From Clostridium sp. C2-6-12 (lineage in GTDB: Bacteria; Bacillota; Clostridia; Clostridiales; Clostridiaceae): a stretch of DNA of 64,000 nucleotides. Numbering within the stretch: the first letter of the stretch is position 1; every line of letters starts with the position of its first letter. The stretch covers positions 62,001 to 126,000 of the forward strand of contig NZ_JAABNP010000009.1 of NCBI RefSeq assembly GCF_009928485.1, in the 5' to 3' direction. The translations under genes were made by a program, and so were the position numbers. Shown piece after piece: positions 1 to 8,590 of this stretch. Below the pieces are notes generated by a model, which was not told where the DNA came from, did not search any database, and was given only the letters and a program-made list of their open reading frames with translations.

Positions 1-2
1 TT

Positions 3-212
3 GGAAAACTTGGAATTACTCCAATAGGAGGTACTGAAAGTTATTCTATTGAATGTAAGACCTGTTTTCTAGATAGAAATAATATAAAAATATATGTACC
101 GGATAAGTATTTTCTTAAAAATCCTATTTTGAAAAGTATAGGAGAAACTCAATATGTTTTAACGTTTAGTGACTCAGTAATGAGTATTCTAATAGATTTA
201 ATTACAAGATAA
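3..212 (+). CDS. Phage structural protein, C-terminal end (5' truncated)
   Basis: An open frame runs from the window edge to the TAA at 210-212 and gives about 69 residues ending LIDLITR. No domain is recognisable in the fragment. Its stop is followed after 16 bases by the tail fibre gene, with the ribosome binding site between them. All genes to the right as far as the endolysin are phage tail and lysis genes, so a tail or baseplate component is the likely identity. This is inferred from position only. Confidence 0.55.
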   Translation, partial: GKLGITPIGGTESYSIECKTCFLDRNNIKIYVPDKYFLKNPILKSIGETQYVLTFSDSVMSILIDLITR

Positions 213-228
213 GAAGGAGAGGATAAAA

Positions 229-1227
229 ATGGAACAATTTATAAAAGGAGAGTTTGATGCTCAAGACAAATTAAATAAAAACTTTAAGGAGATTGAGACG
301 TCCTTGTCCGAAAAAGTAAAACAAGTAGACTTAAATACTACAAATGCTAATTTAGCACAATTAAGTAATCCTAATTTACTTATTAATGGTGACTTCCAAG
401 TGTGGCAAAGAGGTACAAGTTTTGTAGTTAGTAATGGACAAGGCACATATACTGCTGATAGATACCTGTTAGTTAACGAGTATAACGTTACATGTAATTG
501 TACAATAACAAAGGAATGTTCTGGTGGAATTAGAATATGTTTTGATAAAGATGTTTCTAATTCATCAAATCTTAGATATAACTGGGATATGACCGAATTA
601 AGAAAACTCGTAGGTAAAACATTGACATTTTCAACTGAATATAAAAATGAATATGGTGGCATATTTGAAACTCCTATTATTATATTTGCTAGTGGTGGTA
701 ATGTAAACATTGCAACAATAAAAACAAGTTCTACTGCATTGTCTAATGGTTATACAAAACGTGTTCATACATTTACAATAACTAGTATCGATGATTCTGT
801 AACTGCTTGTCATTTTCAATTATATAGAGCAGCAAATGCATCTTTATTTGGTTATCATATTATAAAATATGTGAAATTAGAAGCTGGTTCTATATCTACT
901 CCTTTTGTTTCTAAAAGTTATACAGAAGAATATTTAGATTGTTTAAGATATTATAATTCAATGCCATATACAGCACAAGGAAGTAAATGTGTCAATTGGG
1001 CAGGTGAGGTTGTTAGTGGAAATACGTACTTAGCAAATATGAAATTTCCAGTTGAAATGCGTATTACACCAACAATGACTAGCAATGTTTACTGGAGTGA
1101 CAAATTTTCAACAACTGCAGGATTAGTAGAAGCTACACCATTTGGTTTTGTTGAATCGCGTATTGCAACGGCAACAGGAATTGGAAGATTTATAACTGGT
1201 TGGATAGCTGACGCAGAAATACATTAG
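229..1227 (+). CDS. Phage tail fibre / receptor-binding protein
   Basis: The protein is 332 residues. It starts with a short helical stretch (residues 1-45) and then has LLINGDFQVWQRGTSF at about residues 50-65. That 'NGDFQVWQRG' signature is common in phage and prophage tail fibre and carbohydrate-binding proteins of Firmicutes. The rest is beta-rich, polar and Asn/Thr-rich, as expected of a distal fibre domain. A good ribosome binding site, AAGGAGAGG, lies just upstream. It sits between an upstream structural gene and small tail, holin and lysin genes. The likely role is host-surface binding by a phage or phage-tail-like particle. The receptor cannot be read from the sequence. Confidence 0.75.
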   Translation: MEQFIKGEFDAQDKLNKNFKEIETSLSEKVKQVDLNTTNANLAQLSNPNLLINGDFQVWQRGTSFVVSNGQGTYTADRYLLVNEYNVTCNCTITKECSGGIRICFDKDVSNSSNLRYNWDMTELRKLVGKTLTFSTEYKNEYGGIFETPIIIFASGGNVNIATIKTSSTALSNGYTKRVHTFTITSIDDSVTACHFQLYRAANASLFGYHIIKYVKLEAGSISTPFVSKSYTEEYLDCLRYYNSMPYTAQGSKCVNWAGEVVSGNTYLANMKFPVEMRITPTMTSNVYWSDKFSTTAGLVEATPFGFVESRIATATGIGRFITGWIADAEIH

Positions 1228-1239
1228 GAGGTATGAAAG

Positions 1240-1575
1240 ATGAACGAAAATACAATTAAAGTTTATGTACAAGTAAATAGTAATAATATTATTACAAGTA
1301 TAAATAGTAGTATATTTATTTCAGATTTAACTGATTGGATATTAATAGATGAAGGATATGGTGATAAATATTCACATGCTCAAGGAAATTATTTAGACAA
1401 GTATTTAATAGATCTGCAAGGAAAATATAATTACAAGCTTGTTGATAATAAGCCAGTAGAGATGACAGATGAAGAAAAACGAAAGTTATTTCCGGTACCA
1501 GTTCGCCAATTAACTCTGGAGGAAAGAGTTGCAATGATTGAAAACTTACAATTACAAAAAGAGGGGGTAATTTAA
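1240..1575 (+). CDS. Small phage tail-region protein
   Basis: The product is 111 residues, acidic and soluble, with no signal peptide or membrane segment. The C-terminal part (LTLEERVAMIENLQLQKEGVI) is predicted helical and resembles the C-terminal helices of small proteins encoded directly after Clostridium prophage tail fibres. It starts 12 bases after the tail fibre stop behind AGGAGGT, and its stop codon abuts the ATG of the next small gene, so the three are translationally linked. A tail fibre accessory or baseplate role is inferred from position. Confidence 0.6.
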   Translation: MNENTIKVYVQVNSNNIITSINSSIFISDLTDWILIDEGYGDKYSHAQGNYLDKYLIDLQGKYNYKLVDNKPVEMTDEEKRKLFPVPVRQLTLEERVAMIENLQLQKEGVI

Positions 1576-1725
1576 ATGGTTAATCCAATCTTAGTAGAAA
1601 TACTAATTAATAAAATTAATAGTGGTGAAATTAATCCTAATACAAATGAAGCCTTTAAGGTAGGCGATATTAAGAGTGCAGAATATAAAACTGCTGTAGA
1701 AACTAAATTAAATGCTACACAATAG
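1576..1725 (+). CDS. XkdX-like small phage protein
   Basis: This short gene encodes 49 residues, beginning MVNPILVEILINKINSG and ending with a stop at 1723-1725. It begins on the base after the previous stop, behind GAGGGGG. XkdX-family proteins are about this size and lie at the same place, between tail fibre and holin genes. Like them, this protein has a helix, a short polar turn and a second helix of the type 'IKSAEYKTAV'. The family match is by size, position and pattern only. Confidence 0.55.
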   Translation: MVNPILVEILINKINSGEINPNTNEAFKVGDIKSAEYKTAVETKLNATQ

Positions 1726-1824
1726 GAAGAAACAGCGAACTAACATAAGATGAACAAAAAATCTATACAAACATTCAAAAAAAGTATTTATTTCATTACG
1801 TAAATCCAAGAAAGGAAGTGTAAT

Positions 1825-2055
1825 ATGAATGAAGAACTAATAAAAGACAAGCTAGAAACCCACGAAATTCGCTTAAATAATCATAGCTGCAGATTAGATA
1901 AATTAGAACAAGACAGTGCCAGTTTTAAAATTGAATTAAAAAATCTATGTGATAATTTAAAAGCTTTAACCAGCGTGTTAAAAGGACTAATAGGACTTGG
2001 AACAACGACTTTGGTGGGCTTTTTTATTTATTCCATAGAAAAATTAATAAAATAA
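1825..2055 (+). CDS. XhlA-like phage lysis protein
   Basis: The protein has 76 residues: a charged coiled-coil-like N-terminal half (residues 1-50, rich in Glu, Lys and Leu heptads) and one C-terminal membrane helix (about 55-72, GLIGLGTTTLVGFFIYSI) with a lysine-rich tail. This is the layout of XhlA-family proteins, which act with a holin in PBSX-type prophages to expose or activate the endolysin at the membrane. RBS AGGAAGTG precedes the ATG. It is immediately followed by the first holin gene. Confidence 0.75.
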   Translation: MNEELIKDKLETHEIRLNNHSCRLDKLEQDSASFKIELKNLCDNLKALTSVLKGLIGLGTTTLVGFFIYSIEKLIK

Positions 2056-2082
2056 AGTATTTATGAAAGAAGGGAAGTAGAA

Positions 2083-2295
2083 ATGAATATTAATTGGAAA
2101 ACAAGATTCACTAACAAAACATTTTTGATTGCTTTATCAAGTGCTGTAGTACTATTAACACAGCAGTTAGGGCTAAGCTTATTCCCAGATAATTGGAGAG
2201 ATGTACTAAATACTATATTAACAATATTTATTCTCCTTGGTGTAGTTATTGACCCTAGTACTGCTGGAATAAGTGACCAAAAAGCTAGTGAATAA
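2083..2295 (+). CDS. Phage holin, phi-LC3 type, copy 1
   Basis: The product is 70 residues with two hydrophobic helices (about 13-30 and 43-58) separated by a short turn containing FPDNW, and a polar tail ending DPSTAGISDQ. This matches the phi-LC3 / Phage_holin_1 family, which forms pores in the cytoplasmic membrane to release endolysin. It follows the XhlA-like gene. About three quarters of its residues are identical to the second holin 528 bases downstream, so the two are duplicates. RBS is AGGGAAG. Confidence 0.85.
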   Translation: MNINWKTRFTNKTFLIALSSAVVLLTQQLGLSLFPDNWRDVLNTILTIFILLGVVIDPSTAGISDQKASE

Positions 2296-2610
2296 AAAGT
2301 TATGGAAGAAAACAAGTATAATAATTTTTTGGATTAGATAAAGAATTATCACAAAGAGTGTGATAAATGGAATAGAAAGATATTATTTAAGTATAGTTTG
2401 AAAATTTGTTGATTAGCTGAATTCAGAAAGAGTATATTAAGGCTTCATACTGATAAAACACCAATTTATAAAGTGATGAAATATAGTTAGATTTATATTG
2501 TAATTTTAGTGAATCAATAAAAAGAGAGTACCCTTAGAGTTACTTCTTCATATTATGTAATAAAGAAAAGTTACTAAATAAAAAGATATTAAGAAAGAAG
2601 TGGAGTAAAA
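2296..2610 (+). other. Non-coding spacer between duplicated holins
   Basis: No supported gene lies here. A perfect 8-bp stem, TTATCACA/TGTGATAA with a 5-base loop, is at 2346-2366. A second hairpin at about 2520-2548 looks like a decayed copy of the one after the second holin (2872-2904). Base composition is very A+T-rich, and all frames carry many stops, consistent with eroded duplicated DNA. Confidence 0.5.
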
Positions 2611-2853
2611 ATGAATATTAATTGGAAAGCGAGATTTACTAACAAAGCATTTTTAATATCAGTGGTAAGTACCATAGTCCTATTAAGTCAACAGTTAGGT
2701 TTGAGTATATTCCCAGAAAATTGGGCAGATATATTCAATACTATATTAACTATATTCATTTTGCTTGGTATAGTTATTGATCCTAGTACTCCTGGAATAA
2801 GTGATCAAAAAGAAAGTATTGATAAAACAATAGATCAAAATAGAGAGGGTTAA
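2611..2853 (+). CDS. Phage holin, phi-LC3 type, copy 2
   Basis: The product is 80 residues with the same two-helix holin layout and the same N-terminus (MNINWKxRFTNKxFLI) as copy 1. It carries a ten-residue longer, charged C-terminus (SIDKTIDQNREG). Charged holin tails often modulate pore timing, but that is only an inference here. The RBS region and the A+T-rich leader resemble those before the endolysin. It directly precedes the endolysin and is probably the working holin. The tandem copy may be redundant, or may act as a partner or antiholin. Confidence 0.85.
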   Translation: MNINWKARFTNKAFLISVVSTIVLLSQQLGLSIFPENWADIFNTILTIFILLGIVIDPSTPGISDQKESIDKTIDQNREG

Positions 2854-2871
2854 TAATTTATTTCATTTGTG

Positions 2872-2904
2872 AAAAGAGGGTATCCTTTGAGGTTATTCTC
2901 TTTT
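2872..2904 (+). terminator. Hairpin after holin 2 (possible terminator)
   Basis: AAAAGAG at the left pairs with CTCTTTT at the right, and inner pairs include G-U and CCT/AGG, leaving a short TTTG loop. It lies between the second holin and the endolysin start at 2956. A related but weaker hairpin follows the first holin at about 2520-2548, so the hairpin was part of the duplicated unit. Confidence 0.45.
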
Positions 2905-2955
2905 CTATACAATAAAGAAAAAATAATTTTAAATATTAAGAAAGATGGTGAAATT

Positions 2956-3813
2956 ATGAAAATTGGATTAAGAGCAGGACATTCAGATAATTGTACAGGA
3001 GCTATAGGAATAGTTGATGAGCATGAACAAATGAAAGTTTATTATTCAGCAATAAAAAATGTTTTAGAGAATTATGGACATACAGTAATAGACTGCAATA
3101 GCAATGGAAATACTTCTGGTCAAGAATTAGCAGAAGGAGCGTATAAGGCTAATAGTAACAATGTTGAATTATTTGTATCTTTGCATATGAATGCTAGTGA
3201 TGGCAATGGTCATGGAGTAGAAGCTTGGGTTAGCGGTATAAACAGCAAGGCTTATGGTATAGCAAATAATTTATGTATGAATTTTGGTAGCTTAGGTTTT
3301 ACAAACAGAGGGGTTAAAATTTCAAAAACTTTATATGAAATGAAGTATATTAGTGCTCCTAATATTATCTTTGAAATTTGTTTTTGTGATAGTCAAACAG
3401 ATATAGATATTTATAATAAATATTCATGGGAAAAACTAGCATATATGTTTTCAAATTCAATAGATAGTAATATCCCTAAAGAACCTAATATTTTGAAGTT
3501 AGGCTGGAATAAGGATTTAAAAGGCTGGCGATATTATACTAATGTAAATGATAAAAATTTTTATAAGGATTCATGGGAAATGATAGATGGCATATGGTAT
3601 TCTTTTGATAGTTTCGGCTATGCAAGAGAATCTACTTGGTTAGAAGAACAGGAAAAATGGTATTATCTCAAGGACAATTGTGCCATGGCAAAATCAGAAT
3701 GGATTTGGGTTGATGGAGAATGCTATTGTTTTAATGAACATGGAGTACTATATGTAAATTGTACAACTCCAGATGGATATAGAGTTGATGAAAGTGGTGC
3801 ATGGATTCAATAA
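2956..3813 (+). CDS. N-acetylmuramoyl-L-alanine amidase endolysin
   Basis: The protein is 285 residues from the ATG at 2956. A GTG 87 bases upstream in the same frame lies inside the preceding hairpin and is unlikely to be used. Residues 1-180 form an Amidase_3-type zinc amidase: His in RAGHSD, the Glu in VDEHEQ, and His in FVSLHMNAS are the expected metal ligands, with the late Glu in IIFEICF as catalytic base. Residues 185-285 contain aromatic repeats (GWRYYTN, IWYSFDSFGYA, KWYYLKDN) of the cell-wall/choline-binding type. It should cut the amide bond between muramic acid and the stem peptide during phage lysis. The context of XhlA plus two holins supports a lysis cassette. Confidence 0.85.
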   Translation: MKIGLRAGHSDNCTGAIGIVDEHEQMKVYYSAIKNVLENYGHTVIDCNSNGNTSGQELAEGAYKANSNNVELFVSLHMNASDGNGHGVEAWVSGINSKAYGIANNLCMNFGSLGFTNRGVKISKTLYEMKYISAPNIIFEICFCDSQTDIDIYNKYSWEKLAYMFSNSIDSNIPKEPNILKLGWNKDLKGWRYYTNVNDKNFYKDSWEMIDGIWYSFDSFGYARESTWLEEQEKWYYLKDNCAMAKSEWIWVDGECYCFNEHGVLYVNCTTPDGYRVDESGAWIQ

Positions 3814-3821
3814 TATCCTAT

Positions 3822-4274
3822 TTATAAGACTTTTTTCATGCAGACACTGTTTGAATCCCCCACATATGGAGCGTAATTTTCTACTATTTCATATCCGAGT
3901 TTTTTGTATAATCTAATTGCTTCAAGTTGTTTTTGACCAGTTTCAAGGATAGAATATTTGTATCCTTGTTTTTTTATTGATTCCTCTAATTTACCAACTA
4001 TTAGTTTTGCTAAACCTTCTTGTCTATTTTCTTTTTTTACAAATATCCTTTTTATTTCAGCAGAATCATGACTATATTCTTTAAATGCACCACATGCAGT
4101 AGGTATTTTGTTTTTATATATTACTATTGCTTCATTTATATAATCAATTGTATTATGTTTATCATAATTCGCTTGTATATCTCCATATCTTGCCCAAAGA
4201 TCTTCATCTAAGAGTTTTGTAAGCTCAATGAAATCTGTATTTTTATTATCGGTTTTTAATAATTCTATACTCAT
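3822..4274 (-). CDS. GNAT-family N-acetyltransferase
   Basis: The protein is 150 residues from the ATG at 4274, which has GGAGG eight bases upstream. The frame can be extended 42 bases further, but without a site. The GNAT fold is visible: ACGAFKEY (beta-3), AEIKRIFVKKENRQEGLAKLI (beta-4 plus acetyl-CoA loop, where the usual R/QxxGxG/A reads RQEGLA), and LETGQKQLEAIRLYKKLGY at the end. The substrate is unknown. It is convergent with the phage endolysin and divergent from a related GNAT gene, and it marks the start of chromosomal-type genes. It may be cargo next to the prophage or normal chromosome. Confidence 0.8.
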   Translation of the reverse strand: MSIELLKTDNKNTDFIELTKLLDEDLWARYGDIQANYDKHNTIDYINEAIVIYKNKIPTACGAFKEYSHDSAEIKRIFVKKENRQEGLAKLIVGKLEESIKKQGYKYSILETGQKQLEAIRLYKKLGYEIVENYAPYVGDSNSVCMKKVL

Positions 4275-4613
4275 TTTTTGTACCTCCAAATTTATTAGCA
4301 TTATTAAGAATTCCAAAATTTAAGTTAAAAATTAATAAGAAATTCTTTTAAATATCCTTTGATTAACACCACTTTAAAAACTTAGTTTAACTTTCTATTA
4401 GAATAATAACAAAATATACTTGAAAATTAAACTGAAAATTGAATTAGGGCATAATTCAATTGATTATATATACTAAAAAATATGCTATGATTAATTAATG
4501 AGGGTTGGATAAAGGCGTGAATACCATAAGAAATTGAAATTGGAAATTTATTTTTATAAAAGCAAGTTATTTAGCTGATTTTGAACTTATTATATGGAAT
4601 AGGAGAACATAAA
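4275..4613. other. Divergent promoter region between two GNAT genes
   Basis: About 340 A+T-rich bases separate two divergently read acetyltransferase genes. TTGATT at 4459-4464 followed by TATGAT-like sequence near 4484 could drive the rightward gene, but spacing is not ideal. No hairpin or open frame stands out. Confidence 0.3.
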
Positions 4614-5039
4614 ATGAGAATTATTGAAAAAGATCCAAATGAATCAGATGCAATTCTTTTAATGGGGGAATTATCTCAGACTTTAGAAACTATTACAGGT
4701 GCAAGCGGGAAGAATTCCTTTAATTCAGAAGATGTTTGTGTACCGCGTTCACTATTTGTAATCGCATATGATGAAAAGGACGAGCCTATTGATGAAAATA
4801 TAGCTGAAGTAAAAAGGATGTTTGCGAAAGTAAAAACAAGTGGAGTTGGAACTCAAATTTTATCATATTTAGAAATGCAGGCAAAAAAGCTTGGATATTC
4901 TGCTATTTGGCTTGAAACCAGATTAATAAATGAAAAAGCTGTATCATTTTATAAGAAGAGTGGATATAGTAAGATTCCTAACTATGGAAAATATGTTGAC
5001 CAGCCTAATGCAATTTGTTTTGAAAAGAAATTAACTTAG
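4614..5039 (+). CDS. GNAT-family N-acetyltransferase with short internal deletion
   Basis: The protein has 141 residues from the ATG at 4614, with AGGAG eight bases upstream. The second half is a clear GNAT core: AEVKRMFAKVKTSGVGTQIL carries the acetyl-CoA loop (KTSGVG), then AIWLETRLINEKAVSFYKKSGY. In the first half the sequence goes from DEKDEPI straight to DENIAEVKRMF. Homologues normally have a short GCGAxRP-type strand between these points, as the neighbouring GNAT at 3822-4274 does (ACGAFKEY). About eight residues therefore seem to be missing, in frame. The protein may be inactive or altered. The substrate is unknown. Confidence 0.75.
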   Translation: MRIIEKDPNESDAILLMGELSQTLETITGASGKNSFNSEDVCVPRSLFVIAYDEKDEPIDENIAEVKRMFAKVKTSGVGTQILSYLEMQAKKLGYSAIWLETRLINEKAVSFYKKSGYSKIPNYGKYVDQPNAICFEKKLT

Positions 5040-5059
5040 AAATCCCTCTTAGGGATTTC
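5039..5059 (+). terminator. Hairpin at the end of the GNAT gene
   Basis: GAAATCCCT and AGGGATTTC form a perfect 9-bp stem with loop CTT, beginning at the last base of the acetyltransferase stop codon. No long T run follows, so it could be a weak terminator or an mRNA 3'-end stabiliser. It lies between convergent genes. Confidence 0.5.
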
Positions 5060-5115
5060 ATCCATAACTAGTACATATTCTTAATTGCCTTTTAACTTTG
5101 CCGACAGCTTCTATT

Positions 5116-5640
5116 TTAACTAAGAGTTATCCAATATCTTTGTATAGTATCATTTTCTTTTTGGATTTCATTTTCTAAATGAGCTCCATTTTTTAACATA
5201 GTTTTAGCGGAAGCAATATTATTTTTATTGCAGGTAATTAAAACTTTTTCTAAATTTAATTCTTTACATTTTTCTAAGGCTAATCCTAACATTTCAGAAG
5301 CATATCCCTTTTGTCTTTCTGATTTTCGAATACTATAACCTATGTGTCCTCCATAGTTAAGTAAATAGTTGTTTAAATAATGTCTAATATGAATCATGCC
5401 TATTAAGCGCATGTCTTCCTTGGAAAAGGCCATATATAAAGTTGCTGGAACAAAACCATCTATCAATGTTTCTCCTTTTGAATTAGAACATAGGAGTTCA
5501 TACCATTCATCAAAGGTTTCAATGTCTTTTAAACCAGCAGTACCATCTAAGCTGTCTCCACTTTCAAGAAATTCATTTTTATATTCTAAAATTTCTTTCT
5601 TATATTTAGGGGTTGGTAAAATCAATTTTAATCTACTCAT
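5116..5640 (-). CDS. GNAT-family N-acetyltransferase (RimJ/RimL-like)
   Basis: The protein is 174 residues. It has the RimJ-type GNAT layout: an N-terminal strand and helix (LILPTPKYKKEILEYKNEF), a central GMIHIRHYLN then GHIGYSIRKSERQKGYASEML with the acetyl-CoA loop RQKGYA, and a terminal KVLITCNKNNIASAKTMLKNGA, where Asn is typical of the family. The start has AGGAGG just upstream on the minus strand. The substrate could be a small amine, antibiotic or protein N-terminus and cannot be told from sequence. It is the third acetyltransferase in under 2 kb. Confidence 0.8.
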   Translation of the reverse strand: MSRLKLILPTPKYKKEILEYKNEFLESGDSLDGTAGLKDIETFDEWYELLCSNSKGETLIDGFVPATLYMAFSKEDMRLIGMIHIRHYLNNYLLNYGGHIGYSIRKSERQKGYASEMLGLALEKCKELNLEKVLITCNKNNIASAKTMLKNGAHLENEIQKENDTIQRYWITLS

Positions 5641-6019
5641 TTTTCCTCCTATTATATTTGAAGAATTATTTATACTAATGACATAGGAAATAAATTAGTG
5701 TAAAAATTTTATATTTAATAATAACTACATTCATATATTATACTATCAAAAAAATATAAAAAACAGTCTTATATGTATTTATTTGTAAAGTTAAACACAT
5801 GAATCATGATTAATAAATGACATTTAGTAAATTTGCAAATATTTATTTAAAAGTGATTATAGAAGAAAAAAGTGGCTATAATTTAAGAAAATAGAAAATA
5901 AGATAGAGAAAGAGAGTTTTTATAACTTAATATAAATAATTACAAACTATATCTCCAAATATTTAAAATTATAACTCTAAATTCATAATTTTTAACTGAT
6001 CTAAGTAAGGTGGTGTTGT
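5641..6019. other. Gene-free stretch
   Basis: About 380 bases of very A+T-rich sequence lie between the minus-strand GNAT gene and the small gene at 6020. I see no strong hairpin, promoter pair or conserved RNA. The leftward GNAT promoter and a rightward promoter should both lie here. Confidence 0.3.
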
Positions 6020-6313
6020 ATGCAAAGTAAACTAAAATATATAAAAATATTAAAAGTCATATGCAGCTATTATGGGATAAAAGAAGAAAATTTTATAGAA
6101 TTAATAAAGAATAGAGATGATAAGTATATATTACTGCTTATTTTAAAAAATAATAATTGTTTAGATAGGGAAAAGATTAAGGAGATATTGAGATTAAAAA
6201 ATTCAAAGACCATAAACAGTAGTTTACGATTAGCAGAAGAAAAATTATTGGTGAATAGATTATTTAGAGAAAAATATTTTGAATTGGAAAATAGTATAGA
6301 CAAAATGATGTGA
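6020..6313 (+). CDS. Small DnaA-domain-IV-like helix-turn-helix protein
   Basis: The product is 97 residues, basic, and predicted all-helical. The order of helices and the segment KNSKTINSSLRLAEEKL resemble the C-terminal DNA-binding domain of DnaA, where a basic turn before 'TTVxHAxxKI' contacts the DnaA box. Its first part (VICSYYGIKEENFIELI) likewise resembles the start of DnaA domain IV. No ATPase or other domain is present. It sits alone before pyrG and is not clearly in an operon with it, because pyrG has its own promoter. The assignment rests on pattern only, and a general helical DNA-binding protein is the alternative. Confidence 0.5.
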   Translation: MQSKLKYIKILKVICSYYGIKEENFIELIKNRDDKYILLLILKNNNCLDREKIKEILRLKNSKTINSSLRLAEEKLLVNRLFREKYFELENSIDKMM

Positions 6314-6435
6314 CGAAATTAATAAAAAAAAGACTAGATATTAATAAAAATCTGTGATATTATATTACCTATGTTATTAAGAAACGCAAATAACCCATAT
6401 GTAATTTTATGGGGTAATTCACATTATAGCATTAG

Positions 6436-6463
6436 TTGAAAAAAAAGTCAACATAAATATAAT
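6436..6463 (+). promoter_or_regulatory. pyrG promoter
   Basis: TTGAAA at 6436-6441 and TATAAT at 6458-6463 are separated by 16 bases. Transcription would start near 6470, giving a leader of only about 20 bases before the pyrG ATG. This argues against a long CTP-sensing attenuator for this pyrG. Confidence 0.65.
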
Positions 6464-6475
6464 AATATTATTTAA

Positions 6476-8101
<1,626 letters not shown>

Positions 8102-8154
8102 TTGTTTTATTCAAAAGATTAATATATAATTAAATTTGAATAAATGATTTATAA

Positions 8155-8188
8155 GAACTGGTGAATTTTTAAAAGGGTTTACCAGTTC
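8155..8188 (+). terminator. Terminator-like hairpin after pyrG
   Basis: GAACTGGT and ACCAGTTC form an 8-bp stem, extended by AA/TT pairs after a one-base offset. It lies 54 bases after the pyrG stop. The following bases are A-rich with few Ts, so termination may be partial. Confidence 0.55.
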
Positions 8189-8554
8189 AAAATTATATTA
8201 AGGTTAAGGTATAAGGGAAAAGCGAATTTGCATTTTCATGTATCTAAAGAAAAAATATTTATATATGTAAGTTTATCTGCATAAACTTAAACTGTTTTCA
8301 AGTTTTATTATTTATATAAAAGTTAAATATTCAAAGTCTCATATCATATCTAAATATCTTATTAATAAATTTCCTAATATAAATTTAAAAAATATATATT
8401 GTGCAAAAATCTAAATATATTAATCAAAATCATTTGTTAAATATAGTACGTTAAATTTTTTAACTAATAATTATGATGTAAGTTGTATTATATATGAATA
8501 ATATGGTTTATTTATATTTGATTTTGCAGAATATATAAATAATAAAAGTGATTT

Positions 8555-8575
8555 TTATAGATTTTAAATCTATAA
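8555..8575 (+). promoter_or_regulatory. Palindrome directly before rho ribosome binding site
   Basis: TTATAGATTT (8555-8564) and AAATCTATAA (8566-8575) are exact inverse complements around a single T. The palindrome ends four bases before the GGAGG of rho. It could be an operator, or an mRNA structure that affects translation of rho. Confidence 0.4.
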
Positions 8576-8590
8576 ATTGGAGGTGCCAAT

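Larger units (their letters stand above)
8102..8590. other. Leader and spacer between pyrG and rho
   Basis: About 490 bases without a gene. It contains the pyrG hairpin (8155-8188), then roughly 350 A+T-rich bases, and a perfect palindromic stem at 8555-8575 just before the rho ribosome binding site. rho genes are often autoregulated through their leaders, so this long untranslated stretch may serve that role, but no known element is visible. Confidence 0.4.

Noticed and set aside
2869-2955. 29-residue N-terminal extension of the endolysin
   Set aside because: Its GTG lies inside the hairpin that follows holin 2, the residues do not match amidase N-termini, and MKIGLRAGHS is a typical amidase start.
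6388-6416. CTP-responsive attenuator for pyrG
   Set aside because: The imperfect hairpin (ACCCATA with TATGGGGT) lies upstream of the best pyrG promoter, which leaves only about 20 bases of leader and no T run after the hairpin.
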